Assembly (NCBI GenBank): GCA_965214125.1
Contig: CBDCBA010000011.1
Span: forward strand, 10,523 to 74,522
Source: CBDCBA01 sp965214125
GTDB taxonomy: Bacteria; Planctomycetota; Phycisphaerae; Tepidisphaerales; Tepidisphaeraceae
DNA length: 64,000 bases
Direction of reading: 5' to 3'
Below are positions 15,566 to 22,737 of the stretch, one piece after another. The stretch's first letter is position 1. Every line of letters starts with the position of its first letter. The notes below the pieces were generated by a model. The model saw nothing but the letters and a program-made list of their open reading frames with translations, was not told where the DNA came from and searched no databases. The position numbers were made by a program, and so were the translations under genes.

Positions 15566-16546
15566 TCACCGGCCGTCGACGTTCACGATCACCTTCAGCA
15601 CGCCCGGCGCGGAGGCGGCGCGGAGCAGGTCCGGGCCATCGTCAAGACGCATGCGGCGGCTGATGAGAGAGTGGACGTCGACCCGCCGCTCCGCCAGCGC
15701 CTTGATCGCCGGCTTGAACGGGCCGCAGCGGCTGCCGAGCACCGTGATCTCGTTCACCACCGCCAGCGACAGATTCAGCGGCGCCCCGGCGGCGACGGTC
15801 GACTTGAGCACGACCGTGCCCCGCGGCCGGCACATCGCGACGGCCGCTTCCAGCCCGGCGGCGCTGCCGGTGCAGTCGACGACCACGTCCTGGTCCTGCC
15901 GCGCCTGAACCTCGCTCGCCAGCCGCGCCTTGATGCCCCACCGCTCGCACAAGGCCAGCTTCGCCTCGTGACGCCCCAGCACGCGTACGGCGCAGTCGGC
16001 ATCGTGCAGAACCTGCGCCACGAGCAGCCCGAGCCGGCCGTCACCCAGAACCGTGACCCAGGTTTTGTCCGTCAACGCCGCCCCAAGCTGCTGGCGCACC
16101 TGGAACGCCGCGGCGAGTGGCTCGACGAAGGTGGCCGCGTCGTCGTCGACGGAATCGGGCAGCACGTGCAGGTTCTCGCGCGGCAGGCGCATCCACTCGG
16201 CGAAGCAGCCGTCGTGGCCGGCGATACCCACAACCGTCCGCTGGCGGCAGTGGTTCGACAGGCCGCGCAGGCACAAATCGCACCGGCCGCACACGCAGTT
16301 GATCTCGCCGACGACGCGCCGGCCGAGCAGCTTGGGGTTGTCGCACTCGTCGACGGTCGCGACGAACTCGTGCCCGAGCACGCCCGTGAACTTCATGTAG
16401 CCGCGGGCGAGCTCGACGTCGGTGCTGCACACGCCGGCCTGGCGAACGCGCAACAGCGCGTCGCCGTCGGCGGCCGCCGGCATCGGGCGGCGCGGGTCGA
16501 GGTTGGGCTTGCCGTCGAGGACGAGTGCGCGCATCTGCTGTGCCAT
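15566..16546 (-). CDS. Zinc-dependent MDR alcohol dehydrogenase
   Basis: A 326-residue medium-chain dehydrogenase/reductase. The catalytic zinc site is seen as AGVCSTD and GHE; the structural zinc site as CVCGRCDLCLRGLSNHC (four Cys). The Rossmann domain begins VTVLGDGRLGLLVAQVL and continues with VVDCTGSAAGLEAAV. The mix with threonine/sorbitol-type dehydrogenases leaves the substrate open. ATG at 16546 gives MAQQMRAL; the ATG four codons on is also possible, while an upstream in-frame ATG at 16579 adds residues not typical of the family. Confidence 0.85.
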   Translation of the reverse strand: MAQQMRALVLDGKPNLDPRRPMPAAADGDALLRVRQAGVCSTDVELARGYMKFTGVLGHEFVATVDECDNPKLLGRRVVGEINCVCGRCDLCLRGLSNHCRQRTVVGIAGHDGCFAEWMRLPRENLHVLPDSVDDDAATFVEPLAAAFQVRQQLGAALTDKTWVTVLGDGRLGLLVAQVLHDADCAVRVLGRHEAKLALCERWGIKARLASEVQARQDQDVVVDCTGSAAGLEAAVAMCRPRGTVVLKSTVAAGAPLNLSLAVVNEITVLGSRCGPFKPAIKALAERRVDVHSLISRRMRLDDGPDLLRAASAPGVLKVIVNVDGR

Positions 16547-16618
16547 CGGCGGAACCACGATCTGGCCAGCAACCCGCAATTGTTCCCCGGAACATCGGCT
16601 TCCGCGAGGGCGGCGCCT

Positions 16619-17401
16619 TTACGACGTGCTGGCGTTCGTCCACGCGGCCGGGTCGAAGCCGCGGTCTTCGCCGAAGACGATCGCGAGCGACGCCCGCGCC
16701 TGCCAGGCGACGCTGAACTCGTTGTCCTCGAGCAGTTGGGTTAGTTGCTCGACGACCTCCACCTCGTCGCCGTAGTGGCGAAGGGCGTCGACGGCGGCGA
16801 TGCGGAGGTCCACGTCCTGCTCGCCGTCGCGGGCGATCGCGACCAGCGCGGGGATGGCTTCGGGATCCGGCGCCTTCGCCAGCGCCTTGGCGGCCTCGAT
16901 TCGCACGAGCACGTCGTCATCGGACAAGGCGGCGATATACACCTGCGTGTGCGCAACCGACGCGCTGCGGTTGAGCGCCCGCAGCGCGGTGGCGCGGACG
17001 AGGGCGGCGTCGCTCTCGCGGGCGAGCTGGGCGTAGGCGTCGGTGTACGGCGGCTCCTGGCCGAAGCCGCGGCGGACGAGGCCGTTGATGCCGACCCGCC
17101 GCTGGTCGGGCGTGGCGTTGTCGGCGGCGAGGCGAATCGCGTAGTACTCGGGGCTGTTGCCGAACAGGCCGCTCAGCGCCTCGGCCGCGTAGCCGATCGT
17201 CGCGCCGACGGCGGCGATTGCCCCCTGCACGCTCGGCTGCGCCTGGACGGGCTCGTTCGGATCGCCGAACGGGTCGCCGTTCGGCGTGGTGTTGCAGCCG
17301 ACCGCCGAAAAGGCCGCGATCGCCAGCGCCGCCGTCACGAGAACGTTCGCGCTACGCGAGCGCGGCGAGTGCGACGGGCGATCGTGGCGGGTTGTGGGCA
17401 A
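16619..17401 (-). CDS. HEAT-repeat lipoprotein
   Basis: A 260-residue predicted lipoprotein. An Arg-rich n-region is followed by a hydrophobic stretch (VLVTAALAIAAFSAVGC) with the lipobox AVGC and Cys at residue 36. The mature part has alpha-helical HEAT-like units, such as SDAALVRATALRALNRSA, DDVLVRIEAAKALAKA, DVDLRIAAVDALRHYG and EFSVAWQARASLAIVFGE, each about 30 residues. It probably acts as a periplasmic binding scaffold. The ATG lies inside the end of murI, a 50-base overlap on the same strand, so translation may be coupled; a GTG at 17338 would avoid the overlap but leaves a signal peptide without basic residues. Confidence 0.8.
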   Translation of the reverse strand: MPTTRHDRPSHSPRSRSANVLVTAALAIAAFSAVGCNTTPNGDPFGDPNEPVQAQPSVQGAIAAVGATIGYAAEALSGLFGNSPEYYAIRLAADNATPDQRRVGINGLVRRGFGQEPPYTDAYAQLARESDAALVRATALRALNRSASVAHTQVYIAALSDDDVLVRIEAAKALAKAPDPEAIPALVAIARDGEQDVDLRIAAVDALRHYGDEVEVVEQLTQLLEDNEFSVAWQARASLAIVFGEDRGFDPAAWTNASTS

Positions 17402-18290
17402 TCGAAGTCTCGTCGAGGGGCAGCAGTTCAGGGGCGTCGATCGCTTCGCCGAGAAAGCGCGCGGCGAGGCGGGCGAAGCGCGAGGAGATGTCGGTCGCGA
17501 AGACCTGCACGCGCTGCGGGCCTTCCGTGGCGGGGGCCGATTGCAGCAGGTTGGCGCTGGTCAGCCGGGCCACCACATCGTCGGCGCAGGCGTCGGCGGA
17601 GTCAACGACCGCCGTGCATGGCCCCAGACAGTCGGCAATCGCGCCGCGCAACAGCGGGTAGTGCGTGCAGCCGAGCACGAGCACGTCCAGCCGCTTGTTG
17701 ATCTGCTGCGCCCGCCGAATCATCGGCCGCAGGTACTGCTCGAGCACCAGCGACACGACCGGATCGTCGCGGGTCCGCCCCTCCTCGACGAGCGGGACCA
17801 GCAGCGGCGTCGCCCGCGACAGCACAGCCGCGCGGGGGCGACGGCGACCCAGCGCCTGCTCGTACGCCTTGCTCCGAATGGTCGCGTCGGTGGCGATGAC
17901 TCCAATGGTCGGCCGCTGACGCTGCCCTGCGGCACGTGCGGCGGCGCGGGCGCCGCTTTCGATCACGCCGCTGATGTTCACGTCGGGGAAGGCCTCGCGC
18001 AGGGCTGACATCGCGACGGCGCTGGCGCTGTTGCAGGCGATCACGACGTGTTTGGGCCGCCCGGCGCCTTGGCAATCGAGCCGGTCGAGCGTGGCGCCCA
18101 ACACCTGCACGACGGCTGCGCAGATGGCGGCGGGACTTTTGGAGCCGTAGGGCACGCGGGCGGTGTCGCCGACGTAGACAAGCTTCTCGTGCGGCAAACG
18201 CCGGCGCAGCGCGCGGCCGACCGTTAGTCCGCCCAGGCCGCTGTCGACCAAGACGATCGGCGCGTCGGGCGTGCCCATGCCGATCTGCAT
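17352..18290 (-). CDS. murI: Glutamate racemase
   Basis: Makes D-glutamate for peptidoglycan. The 312-residue product has VLVDSGLGGLTVGRAL with the conserved Asp-Ser pair, VGDTARVPYGSKS, the first catalytic Cys in VIACNSASAVA, and the second in LVLGCTHYPLLRGAI. The C-terminal 50 residues run past the usual family end and overlap the lipoprotein gene. ATG at 18290 (MQIGMGTP) or 18278 are both possible. A murI gene argues that the organism makes peptidoglycan. Confidence 0.92.
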   Translation of the reverse strand: MQIGMGTPDAPIVLVDSGLGGLTVGRALRRRLPHEKLVYVGDTARVPYGSKSPAAICAAVVQVLGATLDRLDCQGAGRPKHVVIACNSASAVAMSALREAFPDVNISGVIESGARAAARAAGQRQRPTIGVIATDATIRSKAYEQALGRRRPRAAVLSRATPLLVPLVEEGRTRDDPVVSLVLEQYLRPMIRRAQQINKRLDVLVLGCTHYPLLRGAIADCLGPCTAVVDSADACADDVVARLTSANLLQSAPATEGPQRVQVFATDISSRFARLAARFLGEAIDAPELLPLDETSIAHNPPRSPVALAALA

Positions 18291-18350
18291 GGGCGGGCGA
18301 GGGTGAGATGTGGAGAGCAGGCTCAGGGGCATAACGGGCCATCCGTGGCG

Positions 18351-18392
18351 GCGAGCCGGTGGCGAGCCGGTGGTGGGCGGTGGTGGGCGGAG
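18351..18392. repeat. Short tandem repeats upstream of murI
   Basis: Two copies of GCGAGCCGGTG are followed at once by two copies of GTGGGCGGTG-like units, in the 295-base divergent gap between murI and the receiver gene. The rest of the gap holds the promoter listed next and nothing else I recognise. Confidence 0.6.
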
Positions 18393-18549
18393 CGAGGGCG
18401 TGGCGACGGGCGTCCTCCGTGACGCATCGGTCTGCCGGTGCGCAACATCGGCAGGACCCCGGCGACTTCGTGACCGGCGACCACAGTAGAACGCCAAACC
18501 CGCGCGGAATGTTTCGCACCCGCCGATCGCGGGCATGTTGCGTTGCCGG

Positions 18550-18579
18550 TTGACTTTGCCCCGTGACCCTGCGGACAAT
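18550..18579 (+). promoter_or_regulatory. Promoter of the receiver-domain gene
   Basis: TTGACT (18550-18555), an 18-base spacer and GACAAT (18574-18579), six bases before the ATG at 18586. A transcript from here would start at or very near the ATG. It has the clearest -35 of the leaderless-type promoters in the window. Confidence 0.55.
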
Positions 18580-18585
18580 CCACCG

Positions 18586-19041
18586 ATGCAGGCCACCGCC
18601 CCCAATGTCGATGCCGACGAGACCACCGACTCCGCGCCGGGAGAAAACGCCGGCGACGGCAAGTTGCACGGGAAGACGATCCTCCTCGTCGACGACGACC
18701 ACGACGTGCTGCAAACGCTCCAGGCCGCGTTCGAGCCGACGGGGGCGACGCTTCACACCAGCCGCAACGGCAACAAGGCGGTCGAGGTGGCCGAGCGCGA
18801 AGAGCCGGATCTGATCGTGCTCGACATGATGCTTCCCGGCCGCAGCGGCTTTCTCGTGCTCGAGAAGATCAAGGGCTCGAAGCTCCCCAGCGATAAGCCG
18901 TACGTCATCATGCTGACTGCCAACGAGGGGTTGCGCCACCAGCAGTACGCCGAGGCCCGCGGCGTGAACGATTACTTCCACAAGCCCGCAAGCCTCGAAA
19001 AGCTCCTCGCCCGCGCCGAAGAACTGCTGACAAGCGAGTGA
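18586..19041 (+). CDS. Single-domain response regulator
   Basis: A 151-residue protein made of a 35-residue acidic linker and one receiver domain with no output domain. The acidic pocket is in ILLVDDDHDV, the phosphoryl-accepting Asp in IVLDMMLPGRSG, the switch Thr in IMLTAN and the Lys in YFHKPAS. It ends shortly after the domain. No histidine kinase is nearby, so the partner is unknown; single-domain receivers often serve in phosphorelays or bind a target directly. Confidence 0.9.
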   Translation: MQATAPNVDADETTDSAPGENAGDGKLHGKTILLVDDDHDVLQTLQAAFEPTGATLHTSRNGNKAVEVAEREEPDLIVLDMMLPGRSGFLVLEKIKGSKLPSDKPYVIMLTANEGLRHQQYAEARGVNDYFHKPASLEKLLARAEELLTSE

Positions 19042-19503
19042 GGACCACCTACGGCCGCGTGCGTCATCACACGCCGCTCGCGTGGGGTAGCCGCGGATCT
19101 TAATCCGCGCTTCGGTTCCCGATCGGTGTGCGGCGCGCGGACCAAGGTCCGCGGCTACCACCGGACAACAATGATGCAAGATGGGTGAATGTCGGTGGCA
19201 CGTGGAAGCCGCGCTGGCGGGAGATTTCCTCGCGCACCGATGCGCCTCGCGGGCGTTTGGATGGGAGACTGGTGCAATCGTGCAGCCTCAACCCTTGCCG
19301 CCGACGGTCACGCCTGAACCGGCGAGGGCGCGTCGGGCCGGCTGGCACCGGCTTTGCGATCTTCCCGTTCGACCGTCGCGCTGTTGAACCCCCGCGCAGC
19401 GGCCGATGAACGAGTGGCATGCGCCGCCGTTCGCCGACATGAGTCTCGCTCGTCACCACCAAGCGAGGTCGGCACCGTTTGTTCAAACCCGCGCTTCTTC
19501 CCA
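19042..19503. other. 462-base gap without a recognised gene
   Basis: The left third holds the imperfect palindrome listed at 19086-19159. The rest has short open frames on both strands without ribosome-binding sites, promoter hexamers or recognisable protein sequence. I see no RNA gene. It is one of the few non-coding stretches in the window longer than 300 bases. Confidence 0.6.
19086..19159. repeat. Imperfect palindrome after the receiver gene
   Basis: Arms 19086-19110 and 19135-19159 share GGTAGCCGCGGA and TCCGCGC with about three mismatches. It begins 45 bases after the receiver gene stop and may be its terminator. It is older or more diverged than the other palindromes. Confidence 0.7.
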
Positions 19504-20013
19504 ATGATTTTCGATCCCGCGACCGTACTCGATGATGCCGAGCCCCCGAGTGGCTCGGGGCATCGCTCCCGCCCGCTCTACGCCTACAGCTTCGACCGCG
19601 AGAGCTTTCGAGGCCGATACCACTCGCGCGCCGAGGCCGTCGAGGCGGCCCAGGCGGCGTTGACTAACTACCCGACGAGCATCGAGGCCATCTACGTCGG
19701 CCGCCTCGTTGATCGCGAGGCGCCGGTCGAAGAGCTCAGCGGCTCGGTGATTGAGCAGATCAAGCGCCGCCACCGCGAGCGTGGCAATGCGTCGGGCCTG
19801 ACCGACGACCTGTCCACCGTCACGGCCGACAAGGACGCCCGCGAGGAACTCGATGACCGCCTCTTCGTCGTCCTGCGCGAATGGCTTGCCGACCACGGCT
19901 GCCTGTCGGGGCCGGGTTACGAGGAGATCAGCGAGCACGCCCCGCCGCTGGTCAGCCACGTCGCCGCCACCGGCGCAACCAGCGAGATTGGCCTGATCGG
20001 CACAGTTGGTTAA
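19504..20013 (+). CDS. Conserved-looking hypothetical protein
   Basis: A 169-residue protein with no recognised family. It is mostly charged and probably soluble. Residues about 25-60 (LYAYSFDRESFRGRYHSRAE) resemble no catalytic motif; the middle (REAPVEELSGSVIEQIKRRH) looks helical. ATG at 19504 has no Shine-Dalgarno sequence. A small palindrome (19534-19564) lies within the first 21 codons and encodes a Pro/Ser/Gly stretch, so the N-terminus may have been altered by insertion. The third-position GC bias matches neighbouring genes, which supports it being real. Confidence 0.65.
   Translation: MIFDPATVLDDAEPPSGSGHRSRPLYAYSFDRESFRGRYHSRAEAVEAAQAALTNYPTSIEAIYVGRLVDREAPVEELSGSVIEQIKRRHRERGNASGLTDDLSTVTADKDAREELDDRLFVVLREWLADHGCLSGPGYEEISEHAPPLVSHVAATGATSEIGLIGTVG
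19534..19564. repeat. Small palindrome inside a coding region
   Basis: Stem CCCCGAG (19544-19550) with CTCGGGG (19554-19560), flanked by GATGCC and GGCATC. It lies at codons 11-21 of the gene at 19504. It is a second instance, besides 35433-35505, of a palindromic element within a reading frame. Confidence 0.65.
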
Positions 20014-20036
20014 ACCGTCACAACCTGCCCAGAACC

Positions 20037-20067
20037 GCAAACCGCGTTGCGTCGCAACGCGGTTTGC
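20037..20067. terminator. Palindrome between convergent genes
   Basis: Perfect 14-base stem GCAAACCGCGTTGC (20037-20050) with 20054-20067, loop GTC. It lies between the gene at 19504 and fur, which converge, so it can serve both. It shares ACCGCGTTGC with the palindrome at 11147-11234. Confidence 0.8.
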
Positions 20068-20079
20068 CTGCGCCCAGGT

Positions 20080-20667
20080 TTACGACTTCGGCCGTCGCAC
20101 AAAGGCGTGGAACTGGTGGCGGACCGGCTCGTAACCGAGTTCGGCGCAGAGAGCATCCCGCGCGGCGCGGAGGGCGTCGCTTTGCACGGGAATCACCTCG
20201 CCCGTCTCCACGTCCACGAGGTAGTCGTGCGTCTCGCGCCCGCCGACGATCACCTCGTAAAACGCCTGCGCGTTCCCGAAGACGACCTGGCGCAGCAGCC
20301 CCGCCTCCTGGAGACTGGCCAGGGTGCGGTAGACGGTTGCCCGGCTGCCGCGGTGGCCCTCGTCGCGGATAGCGTTGACAATCGCCTCGGCGTCGAACAG
20401 GCTCGGCTGGCGCAGCACGGCATCGAGCACGGCGGCGCGTTCGCGGGTGAACTTCAAGCCGTTGCGGCGTAGGTGGCTGCGAAAGATGGCGCACGCCGGG
20501 GCGAACGGGGTGATGGTGCGACCGCCGTCGGGCATCTTCGGCAACGGGCGCAGGCGCAGCCGGGGCGGCGGGTTGAGTTGCCCGTCGGGCTGGACATCGT
20601 TAACGCTGCCGGCGTCCGACCCGTTGTCGGTCTTTGGGGAGCGGGTTGAGGCAGTCGTTCGGGCCAT
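20080..20667 (-). CDS. Fur-family metalloregulator
   Basis: A 195-residue regulator. The winged helix is clear: LKFTRERAAVLDAVL, FDAEAIVNAIRDEGHRGSRA, TVYRTLASLQEAGLLRQV. The dimer/metal region reads GRETHDYLVDVETGEVIPV, like the alphaproteobacterial Fur pattern HHDHLIDL-TGEVIEF, without the two CxxC structural zinc motifs. The first 60 residues form an unusual Ser/Thr/Pro-rich extension. ATG at 20667 is followed by this extension; a start nearer the helix domain is possible but none is obvious. It diverges from the solute-binding protein gene with 44 bases between starts, and TATGGT lies 5 bases before the ATG. The metal (Fe, Zn or Mn) is not determined. Confidence 0.85.
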   Translation of the reverse strand: MARTTASTRSPKTDNGSDAGSVNDVQPDGQLNPPPRLRLRPLPKMPDGGRTITPFAPACAIFRSHLRRNGLKFTRERAAVLDAVLRQPSLFDAEAIVNAIRDEGHRGSRATVYRTLASLQEAGLLRQVVFGNAQAFYEVIVGGRETHDYLVDVETGEVIPVQSDALRAARDALCAELGYEPVRHQFHAFVRRPKS

Positions 20668-20699
20668 AGCACACCATACCCGAGGTGAAGCGAACGCGG

Positions 20700-20705
20700 T
20701 AGCAT
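20700..20705 (+). promoter_or_regulatory. -10 hexamer of the solute-binding protein gene
   Basis: TAGCAT, 6 bases before the GTG at 20712. The 44-base gap to the divergent fur start also holds the minus-strand TATGGT, so both promoters overlap and Fur may regulate both genes. I see no canonical Fur box. Confidence 0.45.
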
Positions 20706-20711
20706 CGCCTT

Positions 20712-22046
20712 GTGCGACCGGCTTGGCTGTTGTCGATTTTGACGCTCCTGGCATGGGGTGGGCTAGCCCTCCAGCGGCCCCCGGACCGGCCGGATCAGCG
20801 CATCTGGACCTTTGGCCAATCCCACGCCGACGCCCTGCTTGACGCGGCACCGGGTGGGCGCTCGCCCATTGATGTCTACGAGCAGCGAACCGGTCGCACG
20901 GTGGCCGTGGAGGTGCTCGATCGCCGCGCGATGGAGCTTCGCCTGCTCGCCCTCACCCGCGCCGGGAGTGACATGCTGCCGGATGTCGTCCAGCTTGAAC
21001 TCGCGTCGGCCGCCAAGTTTCTGGATCCCGCCACCGGCCGCGTGCCGCTGTTGCCAATCGATCCCGCCGCGACGGCCGAAGACCTTGCCGTCCGGCGGAC
21101 GCTGTGGGAGCGAAACGGCATCAGCTACGGCCTGCCGCTGGACGTCCACCCGACGCTGCTGGCCTACCGCGTAGATTTGTGGGAGCAGGTGGGTGTCGAC
21201 CCCGCGGACGCGAAGACGTGGCCGGAGTTCCGCCGGGCGGCCGAGCGGTACGTGGCATTCTGGCGGGCAAACGGGCACCCGGAGCGTAGGGCGTTGGAGC
21301 TCTCGCGGTCGAGCAGCGAGCACCTCGCGTTGATGCTTCAGCAGCAGGGTGTGCTTCCGCAAGCGTTCGAGGACGATCGGGTGCGGGGTACATTGGCGTT
21401 CGTGGCGCGGCTGGCGGCCGGGCCGGATGCGGTGGCGCGGCCGACGAGTCGCGGGCACGGCCGGTGGGCGGCGGACTTTGTGGCGGGCGACGTCGGCATG
21501 CTCTGGATGCCGGATTGGCGGGTGGCGTACCTGAAGCGGGCCGCGCCGTCGCTCGCCGGCAAGGTGGCGCTGATGCCGCTGCCGCGTTTCGCCGAGTCGG
21601 ATGCCCCCACCGCGAGCTGGGGCGGCACGATGCTGGGCGTGCCGGTGGGGGTCGCCGATCCCAAGGCGGCCATCGATTTGGCGGAGTTCGTCGCGTCCTC
21701 CCCGGAGGTTCTGGCAACGCGGCGTCGCGGGACGGCCATCCTTCCGCCGCGTGTCGGGCAGTGGCAGACGGCGGCAACGGACGACGGCTACTTCACCAAC
21801 GGCCCGGCCGCGACCCGCTACGCGGAGGTGGCCGCCGCCGTGCGGTCGCCGCGCGTCGACCCGACCTTTCTCGCCGCCGCCGGCCACCTGGCCGTGGTGC
21901 TGAGCGTCACGGCGGCCGACCTCGACGCCGGTCGCAGCGATGTCGAACAACGCCTTCGACGACGATTATCGGCGGCGGCGGACGACGTCAGCCGTTATGC
22001 TCGACGCAGCCGGAGGCTCACTGGAACGCCCGTTGCAACACCTTGA
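20712..22046 (+). CDS. Extracellular solute-binding protein, family 1
   Basis: A 444-residue protein of the ABC sugar-binding (family 1) type. An N-terminal hydrophobic segment (LLSILTLLAWGGLAL) is a signal peptide or anchor, without a lipobox. Family features include RAGSDMLPDVVQLELA, YGLPLDVHPTLLAYRVDLWEQVGVD, WPEFRRAAERY, FVAGDVGMLWMPDWRVAYL and ASWGGTMLGVPVG. No permease or ATPase genes are adjacent, so it is an orphan binding protein. The last 40 residues are basic and unlike the family. GTG start set by the promoter at 20700. Confidence 0.85.
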   Translation: MRPAWLLSILTLLAWGGLALQRPPDRPDQRIWTFGQSHADALLDAAPGGRSPIDVYEQRTGRTVAVEVLDRRAMELRLLALTRAGSDMLPDVVQLELASAAKFLDPATGRVPLLPIDPAATAEDLAVRRTLWERNGISYGLPLDVHPTLLAYRVDLWEQVGVDPADAKTWPEFRRAAERYVAFWRANGHPERRALELSRSSSEHLALMLQQQGVLPQAFEDDRVRGTLAFVARLAAGPDAVARPTSRGHGRWAADFVAGDVGMLWMPDWRVAYLKRAAPSLAGKVALMPLPRFAESDAPTASWGGTMLGVPVGVADPKAAIDLAEFVASSPEVLATRRRGTAILPPRVGQWQTAATDDGYFTNGPAATRYAEVAAAVRSPRVDPTFLAAAGHLAVVLSVTAADLDAGRSDVEQRLRRRLSAAADDVSRYARRSRRLTGTPVATP

Positions 22047-22136
22047 CGTGAAGGGGCCGCACCCGGACCTGGTTCGCGGGCTCAGGTGGACCCCGCGACC
22101 TGCCGATGTCGCACGACGAGGAGTGGGAGCTTGATC

Positions 22137-22682
22137 ATGACCAACATTCGCCCAAATCGAATTCGTATCGCCCTGATCGCGTGCGTTCTGTGCCTGGCCT
22201 TGCCGGCGGCGGCGTCGGCAAACGTCTCGGCCCGCAACGAGTTGCTGCGGATCCGCGACCAGATCGAGAACGAGCTGCGCAACAGCCCGGAGATGCGGCG
22301 GGCCGTGCTCGACGCGCGGGATGCCCGGCGGGAGTACGTCCTCGCACGGCGGGCAGCGACGGCAGCGCTCGAGAAAGATTCCGATTACCTCGCCTCCCGC
22401 CTGGAGTCCGATCAATTGCAGGAGGAGCTCGACGCGATTTACCACCGGTATCGCTACGGCGTCGCCCCGATTGAGCGGACGCATCCGCTCGCGAAGCGCA
22501 TCCTCGCCATCCGGAGCGAAGCCACCGAAATGCGGGCCGAGGCGATGATCCAGCACGTGGCGACGCAGGAGACGCGGGCCCGCTTCGTCGAGGCCGGTCG
22601 CCGACTGGCGGCGTTGCGGCGCTCGATCCCGGACGCGATCCGGCGCGACCCCCGCTTCCAACGCCTGCGCGGAACTCGATAG
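22137..22682 (+). CDS. Secreted helical protein
   Basis: A 181-residue exported protein: a basic n-region, hydrophobic core (IALIACVLCLALPAAASA) and likely cleavage after ASA near residue 27. The mature part is Arg/Glu/Ala-rich and predicted to be almost wholly helical or coiled coil, for instance NELLRIRDQIENELRNSPEM and ESDQLQEELDAIYHRYRYG. No enzyme motif is seen. AGGAGTGGGAG lies about 10 bases before the ATG, one of the few clear ribosome-binding sites here. Confidence 0.75.
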   Translation: MTNIRPNRIRIALIACVLCLALPAAASANVSARNELLRIRDQIENELRNSPEMRRAVLDARDARREYVLARRAATAALEKDSDYLASRLESDQLQEELDAIYHRYRYGVAPIERTHPLAKRILAIRSEATEMRAEAMIQHVATQETRARFVEAGRRLAALRRSIPDAIRRDPRFQRLRGTR

Positions 22683-22737
22683 CCCACAACGCGGAAAGCG
22701 CTTCAGCCCATCAACGCCCACGCCCGATAAGAGGGGC

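Noticed and set aside
18351..18392. Tandem GCGAGCCGGTG repeats as iterons or an origin
   Set aside because: Only two copies of each unit, no DnaA boxes, and no replication genes nearby.
17602..19179. A 525-codon minus-strand frame over murI and the receiver gene
   Set aside because: It is in another frame to murI and antisense to the receiver gene, and reads as Arg-rich low complexity.
19128..19409. A 93-codon frame in the 462-base gap
   Set aside because: No ribosome-binding site or promoter, and its start overlaps the palindrome; composition is Arg-rich like a shadow frame.
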